Source: Hyalella azteca (lineage: Eukaryota; Arthropoda; Malacostraca; Amphipoda; Hyalellidae). Taken from it: 64,000 nucleotides of DNA. The notes under the pieces are model-generated. The model made no database searches. It saw only the letters and a list, made by a program, of their open reading frames with translations, and was not told where the DNA came from. Below are positions 24,650 to 35,660 of the stretch, piece by piece (positions within the stretch are counted from its first letter, which is position 1; every line of letters begins with the position of its first letter). The stretch spans positions 216,014-280,013 of the forward strand of contig NW_025930738.1 in NCBI RefSeq assembly GCF_000764305.2, written 5' to 3'. The translations under genes and the position numbers were made by a program.

Positions 24650-27600
24650 ATGTGAGTTGAGCTTTCGTTTGTTTGCTCCTGTTTACCCCTTTGTTGAATT
24701 GAATGACTTTTATCCTGAGATATAATAAATATTTTAAAATTTAATAGGGCAAACTAAATTAATTCTACGCCTACTTCATATGCCTTCCATACCGGAATTA
24801 CAGGGTATCGGTTTAATCCAGTTAGCCCACTCTGCCCCGTAAAAGTGTCATTCCGTTCATTTAATAATTGTTGTATTCAATAGAGCACGTGAGTCAGCAT
24901 GAATTGCCCACATTGCCTGTGAATTTTATCCTTGTAATTCTCGTCTCGCTTGAAGGAAGACTTCCGACGTTCATCCTCGCTGGGTCGTCATCCTCGCGGG
25001 GCTGGTCACGGTCACCACGCTGGCCCACGCAGCAGACTCCTCGCTCTGGAGGAAGATGGTCGCTAACCCTGACGGGGCAGCAGTGGATGGAAAACTTGAA
25101 CTAAATACTAGCTCGTGGATTTATTGTGGGACGAGGGCAGCCAATCGCGGCTCTAGTCTGTTCTGCCATGACGGTGTGATGGCGTGTATGATCGTCCTGA
25201 CGACATCGTTGGTTGGTGTCCTGGGTGTCCCAAATAGCGCGTGGAACTGCTTTTTGAGAGGTGAGTCTAAATTAACTTTTAATCAATTTAATTTACCACA
25301 AAACTTCCAAGAAAGTGCTGCTATTCAGATATCTTGCAATACGGCAACATGTTTCCCTCACGCTTTTGCCTCGCTATTCTATTGAACACTAATGATGAAA
25401 ATAAGATTGATATAATATTTGTCAACAGACAGCTTCGAAATTCCCATAATACTTGAAACTTATACATAATCAGACAATTTAGGCATAGGAATTCAAAATT
25501 TTATGATCAATTTCTTGGCATGGTGCAGAGCTGCATTTCGCCATTAGTGATGTAAAATTTATAAACGAATAAATGTGCAAAAAATTACATAAACCATGTT
25601 AATATACTGAGCTATGTAAAGTGGCATTTTTCGGTAATAGAAATTAGCATCTAGAAAATTTTAGCTCTGTTACTGTAACTAATTGGCATTAAATATGGTC
25701 TTAATACTTCTAACTTGAAAAAAGTGAAACAAGACGGAATTAGACACACTGGGGCAGACTATGTTGGAACATATTTCAATGACAGGTTTTCTATCAAAAA
25801 TCGATAGTTGATTAAAACTAGTTCGCATTTCTTACTTATTGATATGTTCATTTTATCACATCGCTGACCAAATATCTCGTTGGTCGTGCAATAACAAAAT
25901 ATATTTCAATGATACATCTATGAAAATTTTGACACGTTAAAGTAAATTTTACACGGTCTCAGTAATTATTATAAAGAATATGGTTCTCTGTTCGGTAATA
26001 AAACTCGTTGTTGATTGTAACGGTTTTGGCAATATGGAATGACCAATTTGAACACAAAATTGAGGTTATTCGAAATTATAAACTATATAGAGAAAATAAT
26101 CGAGGTCAACAAACAATAAAATGGTCATAACTCAATTAAATAATAACGTTCCAAATTGCTGAACAATCTAGGGCAAGTTTGGTTAAAACTGAATTTTGCC
26201 TGAGCTCATCAACTCTGGTCCTACCTAAAAGGTCCCAACCTTATGTACACGGGAGAAGTATATATGTACAGTAAAAAATTCTTTACAATAATTTCTGGAA
26301 CTTTGGTCGATTTTTTGGCGTGGAACAATAAGGAAATCTTGAATAATTCAAGAAATCATTGATACAGGCTCTGTTGTGCTCATTAACCGAGCGTGAAAAA
26401 ACTTACTGCTGGGATATTGTCGCTCGATCAGTACGAAACGATAAATTAAAAAACGTCACTAGAGGTCAATAGCCCCGAATATGAATTTTAAACTGATAAT
26501 GTGAGATATGTTATGTTGCTAGAGTTATTCGGTCGCAAAAGCTATATCATAAACAGAAGCCCTTTCGCTAACGTGATTTTAAACCATTTTATTCGTGTGG
26601 TTCAGGTTAAAAAGTCTAGAGGAATAAATACTGCAACTAGTTTCGAATATTGATCAGCCAGGGAAAGTAATTCGAAAAAATTGCCTGGAATCTGGAATTT
26701 CTTCCGAATCCCAAATTTTGGGTTTGCGTGGAAACCCTTTACCCAATTTATTTAATATCTTGAAACCATTCTTTGCTCTTTAATGCTGATACTTCATGCA
26801 GTTAACAGGAAACACCTTTTCCCTATTTTCCAAATATTTCGCACGTTATCCTAAACATAAGTCTATTTCAATAAGTAAAACTTACATTGTTTACAAACCA
26901 CTGGTTTACCATGGCAGGCCCATGGTGCCGCCCTCCTTACATGCCTGTGCGGGACTTGGGCTGCCTTCAGTTCGACCTCAAAACTCGTACGAACGCCTCA
27001 TTTGCGAAGACCACATGTCTGCCTCCCGCCTTCCTTTGGTACCCCAAGTCCAATGCAGAGGCCGCGACCATGGCCGACTACCTAATGAATGAGAGTGAGC
27101 ACTTTTTGTTTTTCTTCCATAAAATATCCCCACCCCTAAGTTAACTATGAATACTTTGGGGGAACAATTTAGCTTATATTATTACGATTTATTTTGATTA
27201 TTTACAAGTATAAATTCCTCGTGCTTCTCTCCAATAATGCACTTCGTAAAGGTGATGAAGGATGAATTTGATCCCCCTACTAAAAATAATTATTCATTGC
27301 ATTCCATTTATTTTTTGTTGATTGTAATCGCTTAATCATTCTATTAACTCGGTCTAGACTTGGTCTTTAATTCACTTAATTAATTTCAGGGTACGCTGCC
27401 CCCGCTGGGGGAGTGTGTGGCCCGTCGGTCCCCCTCCTGGACGGCCAGCCTGGCCCCTGTTCCCCTGGCACAAACTCTTGCTGCAGCGCCACTGGGTTTT
27501 GTGGAGCTACCGCGGCCTATTGCAGCTGCCCTACGTGTGTCAACTACAAGAGTAATGCAAAAACTATCATTATAATATATTTATTATAATTATTTTATTT

Positions 27601-28103
27601 AATAATTATAAATTATTAAAATTATATATATAATTATATAATTATTATAAAGTCACATTCAATTATTTCAATCATGACTACTCATAATTTTTAATACTCA
27701 CGTTTTGAACAATTTATCCGTGCATGTATCAGACTTACTTTCATCATATATAGCATTTTGCTCATGAACTCGGTCCTTTGCATAGGTCAACGAGAATCTT
27801 GTGTGTGACACGCGTGCCCCGACATTCATGTGACATAGCTTGATTTTTTAATTTATTAATGCAGGCCTAGCCGCGGGATTCTACACGGGATTCATAAAGA
27901 AAAACGGCCAGTGGACGTACGACGACGGCCGTACAGTGAGCGCTACAGTCGGGGCCCCACCCTGGGGGAGTCAGTCCCCGTCAATTTATTATAACTGCGC
28001 CGTGATCGCCTACAATCCCGCGGGTGGCCTGAACTACACGTACCAAGACATGTACTGCAAAGTTCTGTACCCCAGCATCTGTTCGTGGCCAGTGAAGCCA
28101 TAA
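24650..28103 (+). CDS. lectin-like gene B: PAN-like, split CTLD and hevein-like module
   Basis: Leader exon ending AT at 24650-24651 before GTGAGT, then 24956-25260, 26918-27094, 27390-27551 and 27865-28103. The start codon forms across the first intron (AT|G) and the total is 885 nt, 294 residues, fully in frame. The signal peptide is MKTSDVHPRWVVILAGLVTV and ends near LAHA. The PAN-like module follows (CGTRAANRGSSLFCHDG, WNCFLRG). Exon 2 is the lectin first half (WCRPPYMPVRDLGCLQFD). Exon 3 is hevein-like (VCGPSVPLLDG, CCSATGFCGATAAYC). Exon 4 is the lectin second half (GFYTGFIKKNGQWTYDDGR, PPWG, YQDMYC, ICSWP). The canonical EPN/QPD motif is replaced, so calcium-dependent sugar binding is doubtful. 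Introns 2-4 are phase 1. A diverged copy of exons 3-4 lies at 39076-39745. The leader exon is inferred by homology with C and D. Confidence 0.85.
25400..26880. other. intron 1 region of gene B, nothing recognised
   Basis: About 1.5 kb of AT-rich intron between exons 1 and 2 of gene B. No ORF or repeat with recognisable homology was seen. The equivalent intron is only 136 bp in gene D. Confidence 0.45.
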
Positions 28104-28902
28104 GCAGGTCTCAACGATACAGCACCCATGCGGTGCTTCAAACTTCTCGGTCTTGCTCAAAAATGCTGAGAATCCCATTGGTTGATTCAGAACCAATGGG
28201 ATCAACCAAATCAATCAAGAACCAACTCAAAGAGCATCAAATTCAGAAAGCATAAAAAACCAAACGCTAAAATTATAATTAAATTGGATATTTTCTTCTG
28301 ATATTTCCGATAATAACTGAGATAAAATCAGCCAGAATAAAAAATGTTTATGTCAACCATGATGATCATTTCACTCTGCCTATAGAGATCACATCTAACG
28401 TGTCTGAGAATTTTTCTTCATTTAAAGAAAAAACAATAATAATTTCAACCTTCGTGAATTTACATCATGTAAACTTCCCAAATTTTTCTCCATTTACATT
28501 GTTATAAATATTTTCGTCGACGCAGTTTGCATAGAGTACGTAGCGGGGTAGGCATCAAATGCATGAAATTTTATTAATACTCAAAGTTTATATAATACTC
28601 AAAGTTATTCTTTAATACTGTTTAAACGCTTAGACACTGACGAAAAATTTCGAGAAGTACATCCAACAAGGAATTTAAAAGCAAATAAAACGCCAAGAAA
28701 ATTCACCATATCGACAACATACAACAGTACTATTACTACAGTACACTCTCCTACTGGTTAGAGAGATAGTGTAATAAGTAATGTTCCTCGATATTTTAAT
28801 ATTGAATTAACAATAAACGATCATAAGAAACACCGGCACAGTGTAATAACAATAAGTGTGATTCAGCAGTGCACTATAAAAGAGAAATGCACTGTATTAG
28901 AA

Positions 28903-29215
28903 TAATGCACGGTTAGCGATCAATGTACTGTGAGCGATCAATATGCTGTGAGCGAGCAATGTACTGTGAGCGAGCAATGTACTGTGAGCGAGCAATGTAC
29001 TGTGAGCGAGCAATGTACTGTGAGCGATCAATGTACTGTGAGCGAGCAATGTACTGTGCGCGATCAATGTACTGTGAGCGAGGAATGTACTGTGAGCGAG
29101 CAATGTACTGTGAGCGATCAATGTACTGTGAGCGAGCAATGTACTGTGAGCGAGCAATATACTGTTAGCGAGCAACGCTCTTTGAGACAGCAATGTACTG
29201 GATAGAACAATGCAC
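28903..29215. repeat. 18-bp minisatellite, about 16 units
   Basis: Units of GAGCGAGCAATGTACTGT, alternating with a GAGCGATC variant, run from about 28913 to 29170 with degenerate flanking units. Because 18 is a multiple of three, all frames stay open on both strands (for example MYCERA repeats). This explains the long apparent ORFs here; they are not genes. The copy in the duplicated block (40485-40565) has only about four units. Confidence 0.9.
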
Positions 29216-31030
29216 TGAGATCGAGCAATGTACTGGATAAAGTAATGTACTGATAGAACAGTTCGCTGGACAGAATCTTACTAAAAAATTTTAGGACGAC
29301 GGAGTTAGAATTTTTTTGCCTTTCCATTGCTGCACCTTAATAATTTCTAATTTTTGTGATATTTGAGATGGGCAACGAATTTCTTCGGCGTCCATCAGCT
29401 AATTAGGTCATATTTTCCACTGAGCTTGAATTTTGTTTTGTTCTGAACTAATTAATCCAGAGTTACCGTTTGATTCATCCTGAAGAAAATTGTCCAACTT
29501 GATGTATTTTAATAATGAACTTCAGTTTTTATCAGTAAACGCTTCTTTGTACACTATCAACGCTGTGCTCCTCCGTCAATGAGTATTTATGTCCTTAGAC
29601 ATCAATTTTTTGTAGGCTATCGTTTTAAATTAGTTGATTATTAAGAAAATTTCATCAATGACTCTATATAGAAATGCATGATTCTAGATAATTTGCATGA
29701 TTATAGTGAAAAATAAGTGTTTGGTTTCTGTATAAGAATCATTTCATGATTACTTATTGCGATATATCAATAATATTATTCTTGGTAGCATTATTATTAT
29801 TATCATTATTTATAGTAACATATTATTCTCGATTGTATCTAAACCGACATGTATGCCGTGACCTATACACGCAGAGTCTCTGATTATGCAGGAAGACCTG
29901 CCATAAATATTGTTATTTTTCAGCACCAAAACCTGATAGAAATGAGCTCTGATAAAAATCTTATCTTGGTACACGTTTATACCTCATATATTCTTTACTG
30001 TTCTTTATTTTTATTTGCTCGTGTAGGAGTACTAAAACACAAAACAAAATAAAAATACAAGAAAATGAATTATTCCAAATTTCCCTAATTAAAACACATA
30101 TACGCTGAAACCAAGCACATCATATTAAACTAGCCTCAAATAAAGATGAAAAAATTAGTGAAATAGTTTAAGTAAAATAATATTAGTGACAGATGTTAAT
30201 GAAAATTATCATATCAGTAGCTTAACTAGATGAGACCGATTATAATTTGGATGAAACAAAGAAACATGTCGATGCAATAATAAAAACTGAAACTAAATTC
30301 ATATTCTACTTAAAATGGGGAATAGAATGAAATCACGGAATTTAGTTTTTTAAACAAATTTCGTGCAACCTTCAATTCAATCATAAGGCGCTTCATTAAA
30401 TTTTTCGCGCTAATAAAAGTTTTGCCGTTTTTTTATTTCGAAACAATCCGGAACAATTAAGATTGTGTGACTTGTGCAATCGTCCAATAATGAAGCAGTT
30501 CAGTCAATTAAATTGCATTCCCTGTAGGCTTCTGATAATTGTACGCGGGAACCAATACGGGTCAACGAGAACGCGATCATTCCGTATATTTCTTATTTTA
30601 AAAATGCAATACCGCCTCAACCTGAGCTGCGGAACAGAACCTATAACCGGTGATGAATGTGGACAATTGTTGCACGTGTCTTGGGAGATTTTAATTTATT
30701 AAGCCCCCATTAAGTGTTTCGTTATATATATACTGCCCTCGTGTGGATTTCTAAGAGTCAATACAAATGAATCCATTGAATATCATTCAGTTCCATGCAG
30801 AACCAGGTCACTGAGGTCGCGTTACTAAATTAGATGGAAGTAGAATAATGTTTATATATGATCTACTATCTTTCTACTACGGTTTAGAAGAGTGATTTGT
30901 AGACCCGTTTCCTTTCGCCATCTACCCTTAATTAAGGGTCAGGAGCTAGACAAGGATCATTAATCATGATCAACAGCATGAAAAATCGGGCGAGGGAGTA
31001 TAGATCAGTCAATTACACGTGCCCTCGTTT
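29216..31030. other. intergenic DNA between B and C, nothing recognised
   Basis: AT-rich, with only short random frames. A few more ATGTACTG-like decayed units follow the minisatellite to about 29260. Confidence 0.45.
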
Positions 31031-31033
31031 AAT

Positions 31034-31040
31034 TATAAAT
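31034..31040 (+). promoter_or_regulatory. possible TATA box of gene C
   Basis: TATAAAT, about 115 bases upstream of the splice donor that closes the presumed leader exon of gene C. Position is plausible for a short leader; there is no other evidence. Confidence 0.3.
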
Positions 31041-31152
31041 GATTTTGAGCGCCTACTTACGGTGCTACCAGAGGGCGCTCTGCTCTGTGCTGTGGTTGCT
31101 GTCGCTCCGAGCGTAGCGTCAGCCTCGGATCCAAAACTTCGCACACATCAGA

Positions 31153-34049
31153 ATGTAAGTCAAGCTGGCGTCATTGTCTTCTGACTTTACTTTTTGCGAA
31201 AAAATGTTTGTTCCAAGCAAATCCAATTATATTATTTGATTTTGTTCCTGTAAAATAAATTAAGGCTAGCTTACTTTAGCGAAGTTGCCTTATAAATTTT
31301 TGCGGCAATGTGTTGAATTTTGAGCACACGTCAGAGCCACACATAAATAATAGCTGCATTCTCAGTAATGATCTGTATTTTAATGATTAGACTAAACATT
31401 AGTTGTTATTTTCCCCAGCATACAAGTTCTCTCGACTTTCACTCATGTACGACTTACATGTCATGTCCATGCAGGGGGACAATCAACCTTCGTCTTCGTG
31501 GCGTTGTCATCCTAGGGTTGTTCGTAGGGACAACGCTGGCAGTCACGGCTCAGTCGTCGCTATGGAAAAGGGTCCCTGCCAACCCTGACGGGGCTGCAGT
31601 GACTGGTAAACTGCAGTTCAAGACAGACTCACAAATTGTCTGCGCGATGCAGGCCGCGCAGCGCGGCTCTGATCTGCTCTGCCACGACGGTGTGATGGCG
31701 TGTGTGATCGTCCTGACGACGTCGCTGGTTGGGGTCCTGGGTGTGACCAACCACGCGTGGAACTGCTTCTTGAGAGGTGAATATACTGTACACTGTAGTT
31801 TCTTGTTAACTATATAACACTTAATATGCCTAGCACTTTTCTTCTTGCTAATGGAATTGATCACCTTTGTTTTATTTTATTTATCGTCGTTCTGTCGGCA
31901 GTTATTTGATGCATTTCCTTAGTCCGCCATTTTAATGGGTAGACGCAAAGCTGGTTTTTGGAATATAATGAATGATAAAGTGGATGAGTAAAATCCTAAT
32001 GACTTACGTGGGCTTAAAATCGTAGCAAATAAAAAGGTCTGCATCATTCATCATTCTATAGTTCTAGATAAGCATCACCATTAGGCCTTGCGTGATATCT
32101 TATTTATACTGGATCGAGTCGCATTAATCCTAAAGTATAAGCTTCTTCATCATTGAGCCCGTTAATTTATGATAGTATATACAGAAACAAATGGAATGAA
32201 ATGAGTACGTAATTCAACTTTATCACAAGAGATTGCTGCGTCGGAGTTCTAATTACAAATTATTTATTTAGAGAAAAGTCATAGAAAGGCATTATTTTAT
32301 CACTCGGAATGTAGATCGGTTGAGGTGAAGGTCACGTGTCTCGTCTATTTGCAATGCCGATATCATTTATGCATATTTATGGGCGCAATTTGCTCTCGTC
32401 GAAAGTTATAAAGTGAAGACCTGCAAAATAAATATATTCGACAACTTATAATGATTTCTTCTAGATATGAAATAGTAAATAATGTATAGTTAACAATTTT
32501 TTATTCATTTTATTTTTTATCAAAAAATTTATTGAATAAACCAAATGGAGTCTCAAGGCACGTCGTGCGTCAATTTAATTAAGGGTCGATGGAAGTTCAA
32601 TTTCGTATTCGATATATTCGAAAAATATTTTTTCGAAAATATTTTAGTATTTGTGTACTGAAATTATTTATTTGCGTTTTTTCTTCTCTCGTGTCTGAAA
32701 TGCACCGGAAGACTATTTTCTTACTTGGCATAACGCGAAAATACTTATGCGGTTATGTGGTGAGTGTATGAACGACGTTCTACTTTATTGCAGCAATTGC
32801 ACAAACAAGTTAATAAAATTCATGAACTAACTTTCACTCTAAGCCTAAGATGAAATGATGAGAAAAATAAAATAAAAATAAAATATGATGTGATATGATA
32901 AGAAAAAGAAAATCTTTTAGGCCCGTGGTGCCGTCCCCCTTTCATGCAAGTACGGGACTTGGGCTGCCTTCAGTTCGGCACAGGTTCTTATGTGGACTTT
33001 TCTGCTGCGAGGACCGCCTGCCCGCCCCCAGCCACCCTCTGGTACCCCAAGTCCAACGTGGAGGCCGCCGACATGCACGACTACCTGCAGAATGACAGTA
33101 AAGACTTCAGCACCTAACGCACCTAACTTCAGCACCTTCAGCACCTAATATTTATTTTGATTAAACTTTATTAGTATTATTATTATTGTGTGTGAAGGAG
33201 TCTGGTCTAACTAAATTACAACCTTAATTTTATTATTTGCAGAGCAGTCATGTTAAATTGTGTCACTGTAAAAGGTGATGCGAGAGCTTTATTATGAATT
33301 TTAAATATTTTTGTCGTTCCCAGATAAAAATCCAACGGCGATATTTCTCAAACTTCATAAACATGCATTTTATTCGTACACAACGTACATTGTTTTGATT
33401 TCCTATATCAAGGGTACGCGGCCCCCGCTGGGGGAGTGTGTGGGCCCTCGGTCCCCCTGCCGGACGGACAGCCTGGGCCCTGCTCCGCTGCTAACGGAAC
33501 AAACACTTGCTGCAATGCGACCGGGTTTTGTGGAGCTACCACCGCCGACTGCTACTGCTCTACGTGTGCCAACTACAAGTGTAAATGATCTCTATACCGC
33601 CTAAAGTTTGCAGGTCTTGACAATTTTGACGCTAAATCTTTGAGCATTCCAAAGCATTCGACGGCGGTGAATATTAGTGACTGTGAAATAAAATGGCGAT
33701 GGATAAGATTATTGATTAATATGGGAACAGCGCCGCTACTTATTGGTGCATTATATGCTTACCACTTTGAATATTCATACGTTTACTTTTTTTACTTATA
33801 TTGTTTTCAGTTCTAGCTCAAGCCTTCTGGGTGGGGTTCGAGAGGATCAATGGCATCTGGACATACGACGACAACCGCACCGTGAGTAACGCCCGCGGGG
33901 AGGCCCCGTGGGGGTCTTGGGATCCCGTCAACATTACCAACTGTGCTGCGATGTCGAACCTTCGTCCCCCAGGCCAATACTATGAACATGTTGAGTTGTA
34001 CTGCAACGGTACTGTACCTGTCATCTGTGCCTGGCCAAATGCGATCTGA
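31153..34049 (+). CDS. lectin-like gene C: PAN-like, split CTLD and hevein-like module
   Basis: Leader exon ending AT at 31153-31154 before GTAAGT, then 31475-31776, 32921-33097, 33413-33580 and 33811-34049. The sum is 888 nt (295 residues) with the start codon completed by the first base of exon 1. Signal peptide MGTINLRLRGVVILGLFVGT ends near LAVTA. Exon 1 carries PAN-like cysteines (CAMQAAQRGSDLLCHDG, ACVIV, WNCFLRG). Exon 2 is the lectin first half. Exon 3 is hevein-like (VCGPSVPLPDG, CCNATGFCGATTADC). Exon 4 is the lectin second half (AFWVGFERINGIWTYDDNRT, APWG, CAAM, VELYCNGT, ICAWP). An alternative start at 31458 (MSCPCRG...) is in the same frame. Intron 2 ends with CAAG, a weak acceptor. 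Exon 1 is nearly identical to that of gene D over its second half. A second copy of exon 4 and the 3' flank is at 40862-43895. Confidence 0.85.
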
Positions 34050-35299
34050 GCTGGTTGATGCAAACCAATGACTCTCTCAAACTGAATTATTTTTATTTCA
34101 TGCAAGGTGTGGAAGTTGCACGGACTTCAATACAAATCTTTCACTATGTTGTTCTCATTTCACCTCCTCCGTATAAACCGGTACTTCGGCAGGCAAAGCA
34201 GAGAGTGCAAATAATTTTTTGATATGGACGGGCGATAGCGTTATTTAATGAAGCCAATCAAATCTCGCGTGACAGTCAGCAATATGCGGTATATACGGTT
34301 TACAATATGTATCAGATTAATTAACTACCTATCATTTCGCATGTTTCTCCTGACGTGGCCACTTAACTATAGAAATTTTTTGACAATCAGTTTAGTTTAG
34401 ATTTTTAGACGGAGTAGCAATTTAATTTTTTTTAATTTGTTTCAAATAGAAAATCGTTCCTCGATTAGGATGGCTACATATATTATGCTCACCGTAAAAT
34501 ACTCATACACCGTAAAATTAGTGAAATATAAGCAGCAGGTTCCATTATTTTTCCCTATAAATGAATAATTATAAATTAGACATATAAATACCTTATTCGT
34601 CCAAAAAGTACCTATACTACTGAACAACGGCCAATCCTAGTACAGGAATTGTCTAACTTCAATGGTGTGATTTTCAATAACTGCTGCGTTTGACGTGTCA
34701 AATGAAAGAGCAAGGCAATATTTACGCGTTCATCTTTAGCTTAAAATAATCGAAGAATTAGATCGAGGCATTGGAAAATGCAATCGAAGCATTGGATTAG
34801 ATTTGGCCTATATTTATGGGTTATATATCAGTTTTACTCAAAAAATGTCTAGCTAGTGGTTTAGGAACATCAAACTTTTCATTTTTGGAACCACTATTAC
34901 TTTTCAATTATGCAATTTTTCCTGGATGACTTCTACGCTAGGAATCAATTGATCATCATCAGTATGATCATTCATCATCAACTACAAAATAAAAACTCTA
35001 AACAGCCACACGAAAATACTGTAAATAAATGGCTTGCAGATTTATTTTTCGTACAAGGTTCACGAAATACATATTGTTTGAGATTTGAAACGTTTGTCAA
35101 AATTACCGTTAATGAAACTAGCATCAAACTTTGAAATCATCTGAACATTGGGCAAAATAGTGTACAATTAGGTATTTTATTTTCGCATGACAAATAGTTT
35201 TTTGAAAGTATGAATAGTTCGTCATTTCGACGCCCTGCTCTGTGCTGCGAGAGTTGTCTCTTGCATCGTTACAATCTCTGGTCGCACGCTTCATGCACA

Positions 35300-35307
35300 A
35301 TGAACAT
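35300..35307 (+). CDS. orphan leader exon of a gene-D-like gene
   Basis: ATGAACAT followed by GTAAGTAACTCC, inside a block nearly identical to 43610-43700, where the same eight bases form the first coding exon of gene D. Here the sequence runs into an adapter junction 210 bp later, so the rest of the gene is missing. Probably the other allele of gene D's 5' end. Confidence 0.6.
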
Positions 35308-35517
35308 GTAAGTAACTCCAATACCTTAACTGGTTTTCTTGTTTCAATGTGTCTGACTATTTAACGATAGCTATAATTTAACTTAGTCCATTTTTCAGAT
35401 TGAAAAAAATTGAAACTTAAGTCTAGGAAAGTTGTGCTTATTATTGAAATTTTCGAATTATTTTTCTCGAATATATAATTTTGCCCCCATTTTTATTATG
35501 AGCTCACTGTCCTATAA

Positions 35518-35555
35518 CTGTCTCTTATACACATCTAGATGTGTATAAGAGACAG
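35518..35555. other. Tn5/Nextera mosaic-end junction adapter
   Basis: CTGTCTCTTATACACATCT directly followed by its reverse complement AGATGTGTATAAGAGACAG. This is the known mosaic-end sequence of transposase-based library kits; the head-to-head 38-mer is the mate-pair circularisation junction. It marks an artificial join. Confidence 0.97.
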
Positions 35556-35659
35556 AATAATAGCTGCATTCTCAATAATAATCTGTATTTTAATGATTAG
35601 ACTAAACATTAGTTGTTATTTTCCCCAGCATACAAGTTCTCTCAACTTTCACTCATGTA
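35556..35659 (+). other. misplaced copy of 31346-31449
   Basis: 104 bases that match the intron just upstream of gene C exon 1, with about three substitutions (for example CTCAATAATA in place of CTCAGTAATG). It ends at a single N (35660). It contains the strong acceptor TTTTCCCCAG but no following exon. Confidence 0.85.
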
Positions 35660-35660
35660 N

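Noticed and set aside
28897..29205. Three overlapping long ORFs (MYCERA, SEQCTV and AHSTLL repeats)
   Set aside because: They are by-products of an 18-bp minisatellite, which keeps every frame open on both strands. No start context or conserved sequence.
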